NCBI RefSeq assembly: GCF_019966535.1
Contig: NZ_JAIMID010000026.1
Span: 1 to 61,196, forward strand
Length of the DNA stretch: 61,196 nucleotides
Source: Mesobacterium pallidum
Lineage (GTDB): Bacteria; Pseudomonadota; Alphaproteobacteria; Rhodobacterales; Rhodobacteraceae
Direction: 5' to 3'
Part shown: piece by piece, positions 31,212 to 39,440 of the stretch
Numbering within the stretch: position 1 is the stretch's first letter
How the letters are laid out: each line of letters opens with the position of its first letter
Program-made: the position numbers and the translations under genes
Notes under the pieces: generated by a model
Databases searched by the model: none
Seen by the model: only the letters and a program-made list of their open reading frames with translations
What the model was told of the DNA's origin: nothing

Positions 31212-32086
31212 TGCCGGTCCATCTGACCCGTAGAACGATACTGACCTTGGTCGGCGCGGGCGCGGTGTCGCTGGCGACACCTCTCGCCGCGCAAGACGTA
31301 ACCCTGCGGCTTGCCTTCATCCCGCAAGAGAACCCCGACAAGCTTCTGGGGGACATCGAGGCCATCACCGGATGGCTGGCAGAGGAGATCGGCGTCCCCG
31401 TCGAGGGGTTCGTCACCATCGACCATGCAGCGGCGGTCGAGGCGCTGCGCAACGGCGACGCGGATATCTCCTTCATGGGCGCCCTGCCCTTCGTTCTGGC
31501 CGAGGCCGAGATCGGTGCCGTGCCGCTCCTGTCCGAGGTCTACCGCGACGCGCCGAGTTATACGGGCCGCATCTTCGTGCGGCGCGACAGCGGCATCGGC
31601 GCGCTCGCAGACCTGCGCGGGCGCGACATCGCTTTTGCCGATCCGATTTCGGAATCGGGCTATCTCTACCCGCTCGCCGAATTCGTAGAAGCCGGGCTGA
31701 TCGAAGACCCCGGACAGGCGGAAGCATTCTTCGGCCGCGTCTTCTTCGCTGGCGGCTACCAGCAGGCGATGCAGGCGATGGCCGAAGGCCTGGTCGATGC
31801 CGCAGGCGCCAGCCAGTATGCCGACCTGCTTCTGACGCCGCAGCAACAGGCAGAGGTAACCTGGATCGCGGAAAGCGCGCCGATCCCGAGCCATTTGGTG
31901 ATCGCTCGCCCGGGGCTCGATGCCGCTCTGCGGGACCGTTTTGTCGACGCAATGCTGCGGCTCAACGAGCCGGAGCACCGCAACAAGCTGCGCTATTTTT
32001 ATGGACCGGATGGGTACGTCAGGGCCGACGGCGCCGCCTATGACGGCGTACGCGATATGGCACGGCAATACGGGCTGTTGCGATGA
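31211..32086 (+). CDS. PhnD-like periplasmic substrate-binding protein
   Basis: A 291-residue solute-binding protein of the phosphate/phosphite/phosphonate (PhnD) type. It has a twin-Arg-like signal (LTRRTILTLVGAGAVSLATPLAAQ), then LRLAFIPQENPDKL, DADISFMGALPFVL, LADLRGRDIAFADPISESGYLYP and SHLVIARPGL. These match the two-lobed fold, but ligand identity cannot be told. It overlaps the ATPase gene by four bases. Control by a DtxR-type operator argues for a metal-related ligand rather than phosphonate. Confidence 0.85.
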   Translation: MPVHLTRRTILTLVGAGAVSLATPLAAQDVTLRLAFIPQENPDKLLGDIEAITGWLAEEIGVPVEGFVTIDHAAAVEALRNGDADISFMGALPFVLAEAEIGAVPLLSEVYRDAPSYTGRIFVRRDSGIGALADLRGRDIAFADPISESGYLYPLAEFVEAGLIEDPGQAEAFFGRVFFAGGYQQAMQAMAEGLVDAAGASQYADLLLTPQQQAEVTWIAESAPIPSHLVIARPGLDAALRDRFVDAMLRLNEPEHRNKLRYFYGPDGYVRADGAAYDGVRDMARQYGLLR

Positions 32087-32865
32087 GCACAGCTGTCGAA
32101 GTAGACGACCTGAGTTTTGCCCATACGGGCGCGGACCTCCCGGCGCTGGAGCGGGTCTCGTTTCGGGTTTCGGCGGGCGAGAGCGTCGCTTTGCTCGGCC
32201 CGTCCGGGGCGGGCAAGACGACCCTGCTGGCACTGCTCGACGGCAGGCTCCAAGGCTGGAGCGGGCGGGTATCGGTTCTGGGTGCGCCGCTCGATCCCGA
32301 CCGTCCGCCGCCGAGCGCGCGCCGTCCGGATACCGGTTTCGTGTTTCAGGAGTTTGCATTGGTCGAGCGTTCCTCGGTTCTGCGCAACGTCCTGAATGGC
32401 AGCCTGGGGCGCATGTCGCCGCTGCGGGCCCTGTTGGGATCACCGACCAAACATGATCTGGAGATTGCGCGCACGGCACTTGCCGATTGCGGAATTGCCG
32501 ATCTTGCCGAACGCAGGGTCGACAGCCTCAGCGGCGGGCAGCGGCAGCGTGTGGCCATCGCACGGTGTCTGGCGCAGGAACCGCGCCTAATCCTCGCCGA
32601 CGAACCGGTGAGCAACCTCGACCCCGCGCGTGCATGTGAGATCCTGGCGCTGCTGACCGGGGCGGCGCGAACGCGCGGCGCGACGGCGCTGTTTTCGTCG
32701 CACCAGCCCGACCTGGCGCGGCGTTTCGCGCAGCGCATCATCGGCATGCGGGACGGGCGGATCGTGTTCGATGTACCGACCTCCGAGTTGAACGATGATG
32801 CGACGGCGGAGCTCTATCGGGAGGTAGGGCCAATCCCCGGTATCGGCCTCAGGGCGGTGTCCTGA
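32083..32865 (+). CDS. ABC transporter ATP-binding protein (PhnC-like)
   Basis: A 260-residue ABC ATPase: Walker A GPSGAGKTT, Q-loop in TGFVFQEFAL, signature LSGGQRQRVAIARCL, Walker B LILADEPVSNLDP, switch His in FSSHQPDL. Its closest look is PhnC of phosphonate importers. It shares one base with the permease gene and overlaps the binding-protein gene, so the three form one importer. Confidence 0.92.
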   Translation: MSTAVEVDDLSFAHTGADLPALERVSFRVSAGESVALLGPSGAGKTTLLALLDGRLQGWSGRVSVLGAPLDPDRPPPSARRPDTGFVFQEFALVERSSVLRNVLNGSLGRMSPLRALLGSPTKHDLEIARTALADCGIADLAERRVDSLSGGQRQRVAIARCLAQEPRLILADEPVSNLDPARACEILALLTGAARTRGATALFSSHQPDLARRFAQRIIGMRDGRIVFDVPTSELNDDATAELYREVGPIPGIGLRAVS

Positions 32866-33623
32866 TGGCGTTCCGCGGGTTTGGCGGCATTGCGACGAGC
32901 GGTCTGATCGCAGCCGCGATCCTGTGGTCCTTCGCCACGACCGATGTCGAGTTCTCGCGACTTCTGTCGGCCGGCCCGCGGATCGCCGATTTCTTCGGCC
33001 GGATGTTTCCGCCTGACCCGACGGTGATGGCCGAGATCAAGAAGGGCAGCGCGGAAACGCTGAGGATCGCGATCCTCGGCACCCTCGGTGCTGTGATCCT
33101 GTCCGTTCCCCTCGGCATTCTCGCGTCTGAGACGATGGTATCGCCTGCGGTGTTTCGGCCGATCCGAACGCTGCTTGCCTTCATCCGGGCGATTCCGCTG
33201 ATCCTCGTGGCCATGCTCATGGTGGGCGCTGTCGGGCTCGGGCCGCTGCCCGGCATCATCGCGGTCGCCTTTCATGCAACGGGGATGCTCGCCAAGTTCT
33301 ATGCCGAGGCGATCGACGGCGTGTCCCGCGCGCCGATCGCAGCACTTGAAAGCGCGGGCGCCGGGCCGCTCGTGCGGCTCAGATACGCGATCTGGCCGCA
33401 GATGGCGCCGGTCGTCGCCCGCGACACGATTTTCCGGTTCGAGTTGAACCTGCGCGAGTCGCTGATCCTCGGCATTGTCGGCGCGGGCGGGATAGGCTTT
33501 TACATCCAGACCTACGTGCGCTCTTTCCAGTATGACAAGGCGGCCAGCGTCACGATGGCGGTCGTCGCCATGGTCATCGCCATTGAGGCGATCAACGTCG
33601 CGCTGCGGCGCCGCTTCACCTGA
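32865..33623 (+). CDS. ABC transporter permease (PhnE-like)
   Basis: A 252-residue inner-membrane permease with about five to six helices. The coupling motif is EAIDGVSRAPIAALESAGAGPLVRLRYAIWPQ, the EAA loop of importers. RESLILGIVGAGGIGFYIQ near the end is typical of PhnE. One permease gene implies a homodimer. It is the last gene of the DtxR-controlled operon and converges on the L,D-transpeptidase gene four bases away. Confidence 0.9.
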   Translation: MAFRGFGGIATSGLIAAAILWSFATTDVEFSRLLSAGPRIADFFGRMFPPDPTVMAEIKKGSAETLRIAILGTLGAVILSVPLGILASETMVSPAVFRPIRTLLAFIRAIPLILVAMLMVGAVGLGPLPGIIAVAFHATGMLAKFYAEAIDGVSRAPIAALESAGAGPLVRLRYAIWPQMAPVVARDTIFRFELNLRESLILGIVGAGGIGFYIQTYVRSFQYDKAASVTMAVVAMVIAIEAINVALRRRFT

Positions 33624-33626
33624 TCC

Positions 33627-34139
33627 TTAAGCGTATATGTCGATCGGTGTCCCGTCCCTGACCATGGCATAGATTTCCTCGATCTGGCGGTCAGTGACGG
33701 CGATGCAGCCTGCCGTCCAGTCGCGGACATTCATTGGGTCGATCCCCTTGCGCGGTCCGCCGTGGATGAAAATGTCGCCACCGGGCGACTTTCCTTGAGC
33801 CTGCGCATAAGCGATGTCTGCCGCGTTGGGATATGAGATGCCAATTGACAGGTGAAAGAGGCTGTCCGGGTTGCGCCGATCAATCACGTAGGAACCCTCC
33901 GGCGTACGGCCGTCCCCCTCGAACTGCTTGTGACCTTCGGGCGCGAAGCCTAATCCGATGGGGTAGGTCCGCAAGACGTCATCCGCCCCGTCCAGAACCA
34001 GAAACCGCTGCGCCTTGTACATACGCAGCCGGGTCACTTCGGGTCCGTTGTACGACCGGAACTTGCTGGCACAGCCTGACAGGAAGGCGGCCAATCCGCC
34101 TATCAAAAAGGCACGCCTTGGAAACTTGGTGTTTGTCAC
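33627..34139 (-). CDS. YkuD-domain L,D-transpeptidase lipoprotein
   Basis: A 170-residue protein with a lipoprotein signal (AFLIGGLAAFLSGCAS) and a YkuD catalytic domain: DIFIHGGPRKG and DWTAGCIAVTDRQIEEIY with catalytic Cys. Such enzymes make 3-3 peptidoglycan cross-links or attach proteins to the wall. The lipid anchor suggests it acts at a membrane face. No metal promoter is seen just upstream (34140-34202), unlike the second L,D-transpeptidase at 37078. Confidence 0.88.
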   Translation of the reverse strand: MTNTKFPRRAFLIGGLAAFLSGCASKFRSYNGPEVTRLRMYKAQRFLVLDGADDVLRTYPIGLGFAPEGHKQFEGDGRTPEGSYVIDRRNPDSLFHLSIGISYPNAADIAYAQAQGKSPGGDIFIHGGPRKGIDPMNVRDWTAGCIAVTDRQIEEIYAMVRDGTPIDIYA

Positions 34140-34202
34140 TGCTCGACGCCCCTTTTTGCGAGGTCTGTTGATGCCAGAGTTTACTCTACCGAAGACGTCA
34201 GA

Positions 34203-36599
34203 TCAATGACCGTGCGCCAGTGCTCCCTTCGCCATCTGCTTGCCCACCGGTTTGCCGCCCGAAGGCCCGTCCTTGATCCGATGGCCGTTCAAAAGCCGCA
34301 GCGCATTGGCGACCACCAACAGGGATACGCCCACATCCGCAGCAATGGCGCCCCACATTGAGGCCATGCCGAATGCGGTCAGCCCGACGAACAGCGCCTT
34401 TGTTGCCAGCGATATACCGATATTCTGGTGGATAATCGTCATTGTCCGGCGAGAGTGAGCAATCAGCCACGGCACTCGAGCCAGATCGTCGGTCATCAGT
34501 GCAATATCTGCCGTTTCAATCGCCGCGTCCGATCCGACAGCCCCCATGGCAATGGCATAATGCGCGCGCGCCATTGCGGGCGCGTCGTTCACGCCGTCAC
34601 CGATCATCGCCACCATGTCGTGGCTTTCCACCAGTTCCTCGATGGCCGTCACCTTGTCTTCTGGCAAAAGTTCGGCGCGCACCTCGTCAATGCCGACCTC
34701 GGCCGCCACCGCACGCGCTGTGCGATCGTTGTCGCCGGTCAGCATCACGATGGTCTTCACGCCCTGCGCGTGTAGGCGCGCCACGATGCCCTTTGCGTCT
34801 GGGCGGATGCGGTCGCGAAGCTCCAGTACGCCGGTCACGCCAGTCTCGTCACCCACGGCAACAAGGGTGCTGCCTGCCCCTTCGATCCGGTCCCGCAGCT
34901 CCGCCGGAATGCCATTGGCGAAACCTTTCTCTTGGGCAAACCGATCTGAGCCGAGCCAGATCGCGCGCCGGTCGGCGCGTCCTTCGAGCCCGCGCCCAGG
35001 CACGGTCCGCGTGTCCTCTGCGGCAGACACGGAAACACCATCGCTTTCTGCGCGCGCGAGGATGGCGCGTGCCAGCGGGTGCGAAGACCGCGCCTCCAGA
35101 CTGGCCACCAGCGAGATGATTTCGCGAACCGAGGCTTCACCCAGTGGGTGAACGGCCGCCACCTCAGGCTCGCCCATGGTGATCGTTCCCGTCTTGTCCA
35201 TCGCTAGCGCGGTGGTGCGCCCCGGCGCCTCGACATAAGCGCCGCCCTTGATGAGCACCCCTGCACGCGCCGAAGCGGCCAGCGCTGCTACAATGGACAC
35301 CGGCGTAGAAATGACCAGTGCGCAAGGACATGCGATGACAAGAAGGACCAGCGCATTGTAGAACCAATAGTCCCAGGCGCCGCCGAGCAGGAGTGGCGGC
35401 ACCAGTGCGATGGCGATCGCCAGAGCCATTACGATGGGTGTGTAGATGCGCGCGAACTTGGCCACCCACTGTTCGACCGGAGCGCGGCGGGCATGGGCAT
35501 CGCCCACCATGCGAATGATCTTGGCCAGTACCGTGTCCGAGGCGGCCTTGGTCGCCCGCACCGTCAGTGTGCCCTCGCCGTTGATCGTGCCGGCATAGAC
35601 CTCGTCGCCGGGTTCCTTGGGCACTAGCGCGCTTTCGCCGGTGATCGGGGCCTGATCGACCGCCCCTGCCCCGTCCACGACCTCACCGTCGAGGGGGATC
35701 CGGTCGCCGCCGCGCACGATAAACCTTGCATTGACTGCCACAGCTGCGGCCGGAACGTCGGATTCAGATCCGTCGTCGTAAAGAACCCGCGCCGTTGGCG
35801 GCGCCAGATCGAGGAGCGCGGAAACCGCATTACGCGCCCGCCCCACGCTCCAGCTCTCCAGATAAAGCGAAAGCGAGAAGAAGAAGGCGACCGTCGCGGC
35901 CTCAAAAAACTCGCCGAGGCCGATGGCGCCCGCGACGGCGACCACCATGAGCAGGTTCATGTCGGGGCTAAGCCTCCGCGCCGAAGACCAGGCCTTGGGC
36001 GCGACAAGCCAGACGCCAAAAAGAATCGCGACGGCGAAGATCCCTGCTTCCGCCAAAGGCATAGGCACCTCGCCATGCCCCGCAAAGAGCCCGAGCGCGC
36101 CGCCCATGCCGGTCTCGACAATGTGAAAAAGGAATCCCGCCGCCCAGAAGCCGCCGCTCAACGAGGTAAAGCGCTTCTGACGTGCCAGATGCGCGGCCTG
36201 ATCCTCTGCTGCCTTGTCGGCGTCCCACGGTTTTGCGCTCATGCCGGTACTCGCGACAAGTTGCGAAACCTCGTTTTCCGAAATTCCGACTGCGGTATCC
36301 ATAATCGTCATCCGACCATTGATGACATCGAACGCCAGATGCTCAGTCCCGCCGACTTTTGGACCGACCACCCTATTCAGGATTGCCACCTCTTCGGCAC
36401 AATCCAGACCGGAAACTTGAAAACTTCGCCCATTCGAGGGGATGGATTGTGCCGGTCCCGTGTTGGCTCCAGCACCGCAGCACGCAGCACCTTTTCCATG
36501 AGAGTGGGGAACTACGCTCGCATGTTTGTGATCATCACCATGGTCGTGACTGCAGTCAGAGCTGTGCTTGTGGTCGTGGCGGTGGCCATTGGAAGACAT
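34203..36599 (-). CDS. Zn/Cd/Pb-translocating P-type ATPase (ZntA/CadA type)
   Basis: A 798-residue P1B ATPase that exports soft divalent metals. The N-terminus is very His-rich (HRHDHKH, CSHDHGDDHKH) with a CCGAG pair. A degenerate HMA domain (VSGLDCAEEVAIL) follows, eight membrane helices with the metal motif ACPCALVIS, the phosphorylation site DKTGTIT, SSHPLARAI and GDGVNDAPAM. CPC plus His-rich end fits Zn/Cd/Pb rather than Cu. The start ATG at 36599 has GAGG eight bases upstream. It is transcribed from the MerR-type promoter at 36633-36663, whose dyad is nearly that known for PbrR. Confidence 0.93.
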   Translation of the reverse strand: MSSNGHRHDHKHSSDCSHDHGDDHKHASVVPHSHGKGAACCGAGANTGPAQSIPSNGRSFQVSGLDCAEEVAILNRVVGPKVGGTEHLAFDVINGRMTIMDTAVGISENEVSQLVASTGMSAKPWDADKAAEDQAAHLARQKRFTSLSGGFWAAGFLFHIVETGMGGALGLFAGHGEVPMPLAEAGIFAVAILFGVWLVAPKAWSSARRLSPDMNLLMVVAVAGAIGLGEFFEAATVAFFFSLSLYLESWSVGRARNAVSALLDLAPPTARVLYDDGSESDVPAAAVAVNARFIVRGGDRIPLDGEVVDGAGAVDQAPITGESALVPKEPGDEVYAGTINGEGTLTVRATKAASDTVLAKIIRMVGDAHARRAPVEQWVAKFARIYTPIVMALAIAIALVPPLLLGGAWDYWFYNALVLLVIACPCALVISTPVSIVAALAASARAGVLIKGGAYVEAPGRTTALAMDKTGTITMGEPEVAAVHPLGEASVREIISLVASLEARSSHPLARAILARAESDGVSVSAAEDTRTVPGRGLEGRADRRAIWLGSDRFAQEKGFANGIPAELRDRIEGAGSTLVAVGDETGVTGVLELRDRIRPDAKGIVARLHAQGVKTIVMLTGDNDRTARAVAAEVGIDEVRAELLPEDKVTAIEELVESHDMVAMIGDGVNDAPAMARAHYAIAMGAVGSDAAIETADIALMTDDLARVPWLIAHSRRTMTIIHQNIGISLATKALFVGLTAFGMASMWGAIAADVGVSLLVVANALRLLNGHRIKDGPSGGKPVGKQMAKGALAHGH

Positions 36600-36632
36600 G
36601 GGATTGACCTCGGGATTCGTTCATTCCACATT

Positions 36633-36663
36633 GAGATAGCCCCTACAGTAACTAGAGCTTCAA
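36633..36663 (-). promoter_or_regulatory. MerR-type promoter of the P-type ATPase gene
   Basis: On the minus strand TTGAAG (36663-36658) and TATCTC (36638-36633) are 19 bases apart. Between them is the dyad CTCTAGTTACTGTAG; its complement, CTACAGTAACTAGAG, differs by one base from the PbrR box as I remember it from the lead-resistance literature. A textbook MerR-activated arrangement. Confidence 0.82.
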
Positions 36664-36768
36664 GAGCAAAAACAGAAACTTGGTCAAATAAGGACACAGA
36701 CCTGCGGAACCTTGAAACGCGCCGCTAAGTCTGAGGACGCGGCTGACCTGCCAAAGAGTGAGATAGAT

Positions 36769-37038
36769 ATGCTTCAAAAATATGCGGTGATCATGGTTGC
36801 AACATTGGCCCTGGCTGGCTGCGCGGTGCCTTCTAAGGAAGACAACGATCCATTCAGGATCGGCAATGTTCCAGAATCTGTCGCAGCCCTCGCTGCACCC
36901 GACCAGGATCTCATCACGGCACGGCTACGTCCCGAAGATAATTGCTATTGGTATGCCCATAGTGGGCCGGTGGAAACGACCTTGGTCCCGTTGCGATCGG
37001 CAGGCGGCAATCCCATCTGCGTCGCGCGCCAATCCTGA
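36769..37038 (+). CDS. Small hypothetical lipoprotein
   Basis: An 89-residue lipoprotein: MLQKYAVIMVATLALAGC, lipid Cys-18. The mature part holds RLRPEDNCYWYAHSGPVETTLVPLRS and a final Cys in GGNPICVA. I choose the ATG at 36769 over an upstream in-frame ATG because the lipoprotein signal begins there and GAG-rich sequence precedes it. It is divergent from the P-type ATPase gene, and whether the MerR box also affects it is unknown. No family is named; two cysteines may form a disulfide. Confidence 0.65.
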   Translation: MLQKYAVIMVATLALAGCAVPSKEDNDPFRIGNVPESVAALAAPDQDLITARLRPEDNCYWYAHSGPVETTLVPLRSAGGNPICVARQS

Positions 37039-37077
37039 TTGACGCGTCCAAGCGTCGGATTGACGGCGCGGCTTGGG

Positions 37078-37743
37078 TCAACTCTGCGGAGTCACGCTGT
37101 CCTCGGCCGAATATAGGAACGCCGTCGAGCCAATCTCCACATTCGGATACAGATCGTTTATGTGCGCCATGACCATCCGGACGCAACCGGAACTGGCTCG
37201 GCCGCCGATGCTTCGCGGCTGTGGTGTACCGTGGATGCGCAGATAGGTGTCTCGGTCCCCGACATAGAGATAAAGCGCCCGTGACCCGAGCGCGTTCTCA
37301 GGTCCGGGTTCCATACCGTCAGCGATGTCGGCGTAGAGCTCCGGGTCGCGGTCAATCATGTTCTGTGTTGGCTGCCAATGCGGCCACCTGACCTTGCGCT
37401 TGATCGTGTAGACGCCTGGCTCATAAAGTTTGCCACGAGCAATCGCTACGCCATAGCGCATCGCCGTGCCGCCTTCCTCGATATGGTAAAGATAGCGCGC
37501 GACAGCATCGACATGGATGTCACCGGCCACAAGACCATCTTTAGTTATAACCCGCTGCGGCAGAAAGCGCGGGTGCAGGCCCCACGGGTTTGATGTGGCT
37601 GGGTTATAGCCCGGCGGTGTAATCTGTGCATCCCAAGCCGCCTTTTCCGCTTCAGTGGGCCAGGTGTCAGCGAGGAGCGGACTCGAGATAGACGCCGAGA
37701 ACAATGCGGCAGTCGTCTGGATGAAGTGTCGTCTTGTCAGCAT
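37078..37743 (-). CDS. Exported L,D-transpeptidase (ErfK/YbiS/YcfS/YnhG-like)
   Basis: A 221-residue protein with a twin-arginine-like signal (MLTRRHFIQTTAALFSASISSPLLA) and a YkuD domain. The motif is YLRIHGTPQPRSIGGRASSGCVRMVMAHINDLY with catalytic His and Cys, and it ends with NVEIGSTAFLYS. The ATG at 37743 is chosen; a longer frame reaches 37836 without a ribosome site. It should alter peptidoglycan cross-links. Transcription seems to start at the MerR-type promoter 37866-37896, about 120 bases upstream. Confidence 0.88.
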   Translation of the reverse strand: MLTRRHFIQTTAALFSASISSPLLADTWPTEAEKAAWDAQITPPGYNPATSNPWGLHPRFLPQRVITKDGLVAGDIHVDAVARYLYHIEEGGTAMRYGVAIARGKLYEPGVYTIKRKVRWPHWQPTQNMIDRDPELYADIADGMEPGPENALGSRALYLYVGDRDTYLRIHGTPQPRSIGGRASSGCVRMVMAHINDLYPNVEIGSTAFLYSAEDSVTPQS

Positions 37744-37865
37744 ATAGATTGCTCCGTTCACGCATTGGACGGCAAACCGAACCTTACCCCGAACGCAGTG
37801 TTGTTCGCCCGGGAAAGAGTGAGGCGTTATTGGCAACTTGCTCCATGGTGCCGTTCTATGTCGGT

Positions 37866-37896
37866 GGCTTAACTCCTAAAGCTACTAGAGGTTCAA
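37866..37896 (-). promoter_or_regulatory. MerR-type promoter of the L,D-transpeptidase gene
   Basis: TTGAAC (37896-37891), 19 bases, weak -10 TAAGCC (37871-37866) on the minus strand, with dyad CTCTAGTAGCTTTAG. It faces the L,D-transpeptidase at 37743, leaving a leader of about 115 bases. Same design as the boxes at 16573, 17855 and 36633. Confidence 0.68.
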
Positions 37897-38178
37897 GAGA
37901 AATTTTGATGCCAGACGATCTCGGTAATACTTCGGGCCCGTTCGTTTCTTTATCAGTCTAAGCGCTGTCACGATCTGTGGGGTGAAACCAGGCTACTGCC
38001 ACGATGCCGGGCCTCGTCTTGATCTTCGCTTCAATTGTGATCCTTAACTCGCTATGCCGAGCAGTTAAATTGAGCGCTTTCAATAATGGGTCTTTTCAAC
38101 ACGTTTGGCAGCAAGCCCCATATAAAATTTTGCCTCACGCGGAAGTGGTCGTGATGACGTGCATTGGGATATTATCGT
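37897..38178. other. Non-coding stretch before the ArsR gene
   Basis: This 282-base stretch has several short frames but none with a ribosome site or family character. A 7-base hairpin (ATTATCG and CGATAAT, 38171-38195) overlaps the stop codon of the minus-strand ArsR gene and may end its transcript. The rest is AT-richer than its neighbours. Confidence 0.3.
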
Positions 38179-38529
38179 TCACGCTTCGCGATAATTGTCA
38201 CAAGCCCCAACACCTTCTGCGACCACATCAAGCAGGGCGTCTACATCATTTAAAAGAGCTGCTATGCGCGGACTGCTGATCCGGTAGCGAATGAAGCGCC
38301 CATCGCGGTCGCTGGCGACAAGTCCGCAATCCAGAAGGCATCGCAAATGATTTGACACGTTGGGCTGCGATAGCCCTGTGCGTTTGACGATCTCGTGAAC
38401 AACCAACGGTCCTTCACACAGCACGCCCAGTATCGCCAGCCGGCTCGGGTCGGCAAGACCGCGAAAGAGCTTTGCCCTACGCTCGATGCCAGCGGCCGCA
38501 GCATTGCGGTCGGCGAAGACTTGCATCAT
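38179..38529 (-). CDS. ArsR/SmtB-family repressor, CmtR-like (Cd/Pb sensor)
   Basis: A 116-residue winged-helix repressor: LFRGLADPSRLAILGVL, recognition helix GLSQPNVSNHLRCLLDCGLV, wing SDRDGRFIRYRI. Cys-64 and Cys-68 (CxxxC in the alphaR helix) and Cys-110 near the end match the Cd/Pb site of CmtR (Cys57, Cys61, Cys102 in M. tuberculosis). It starts with two adjacent ATGs, AAGGAG five bases upstream. It is divergent from the HMA-CDF exporter, which it probably represses from the dyad at 38527-38548. Confidence 0.85.
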   Translation of the reverse strand: MMQVFADRNAAAAGIERRAKLFRGLADPSRLAILGVLCEGPLVVHEIVKRTGLSQPNVSNHLRCLLDCGLVASDRDGRFIRYRISSPRIAALLNDVDALLDVVAEGVGACDNYREA

Positions 38530-38548
38530 ATCACTCCTTGCTGATATG
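38527..38548. promoter_or_regulatory. Inverted repeat between the ArsR and CDF genes (operator candidate)
   Basis: CATATC at 38527-38532 and GATATG at 38543-38548, ten bases apart, cover the arsR start codon and ribosome site and lie about 40 bases before the CDF gene. An AT-rich dyad in a divergent gap of 56 bases is the usual layout for ArsR/SmtB repressors. Confidence 0.55.
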
Positions 38549-38585
38549 TTTGAACTTGATCCACTTTAGCAGGAGTATTGCACCG

Positions 38586-39440
38586 ATGGCCAACACCGAA
38601 AGCACCGGATCGACAGCAGATACGTCGACCGTCCGTTACCGGGTTTCCGGAATGGATTGCGCCAAGGATGCCGCCCAGATCGAGCGGGCGGCGCAGTCTG
38701 CGGGTGTCGCGCCCGACGCAGTGAAAGTATCAGCGGCGACCCATATCATGACTCTGAAAGTCCCTGAAGCAAGCCTGCCGGAGATTGAAAAAGCCGTTGA
38801 GACAACGGGATATGGGTTCGACCGCAGCGAGAGCGACGAGGACCTTCAGCAAAGTGCGGCCCATCAGGACCCGGGCTACCGCCGCGCGCTCTGGATCGTC
38901 GTGATTCTAAATGTCGGTTACGGCGTTCTGGAAATGATTGGTGGGTTTATTGCCGGGTCACAGGCGGTGAAGGCCGACGCGCTGGATTTCATCGGCGATG
39001 GCGCGATCACCTTCCTCGGCCTGCTGGCCATCGGTTGGAGTCTTCTCTGGCGGGCGCGGTCGGCCCTGATCCAAGGCATCTTCCTTGCCCTGCTCGGTCT
39101 TGGCGTCTTTGGGACAACCATCATGCGGGCATTCGAGCCGACAACCCCAGACGCCACGCTGATGGGGCTTCTGGGCCTGATTGCTCTTGTGATCAATGTC
39201 ATCTCCGTGCTGCCGTTGCTGCATTACCGGAAGGGGGACGCGAACATGCGTGCCGTCTGGCTGTTCTCGCGCAACGACGCCATTGGCAATGCGGCAGTCG
39301 TTGTCGCGGCCGGTCTGGTGGTTTGGCTGGGTAGCGCGTGGCCCGACCTCATTGTCGCCTTCGGCATCGCCGGGTTATTCCTGCATTCTTCCTGGTCGAT
39401 CATCCGCGACGCGCGGTCCGATCTGAAGGCGGCGGCATGA
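38586..39440 (+). CDS. CDF-type cation transporter with N-terminal HMA-like domain
   Basis: A 284-residue protein. Residues about 15-80 form a heavy-metal-associated-like domain (YRVSGMDCAKDAAQIERAAQSAG) with one Cys and an Asp in place of the second, as in Zn/Pb-type HMA domains. The rest is a six-helix CDF unit with DALDFIGDGAITFLGL and SRNDAIGNAAVVVAAG. The transporter part resembles the gene at 16613. The start ATG at 38586 has GCAGGAG upstream. It overlaps the lspA copy by four bases; a CDF-LspA pair under a Cd/Pb-type ArsR recalls pbrB/C logic. Confidence 0.85.
   Translation: MANTESTGSTADTSTVRYRVSGMDCAKDAAQIERAAQSAGVAPDAVKVSAATHIMTLKVPEASLPEIEKAVETTGYGFDRSESDEDLQQSAAHQDPGYRRALWIVVILNVGYGVLEMIGGFIAGSQAVKADALDFIGDGAITFLGLLAIGWSLLWRARSALIQGIFLALLGLGVFGTTIMRAFEPTTPDATLMGLLGLIALVINVISVLPLLHYRKGDANMRAVWLFSRNDAIGNAAVVVAAGLVVWLGSAWPDLIVAFGIAGLFLHSSWSIIRDARSDLKAAA

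Noticed and set aside
31085..32479. Minus-strand frame of 464 codons opposite the PhnD/PhnC-like genes
   Set aside because: Shadow frame; ABC motifs lie on the plus strand.
38004..38279. Plus-strand frame with a short hydrophobic start before the ArsR gene
   Set aside because: No ribosome site, runs antisense into the ArsR gene, and composition is not protein-like after the first 20 residues.
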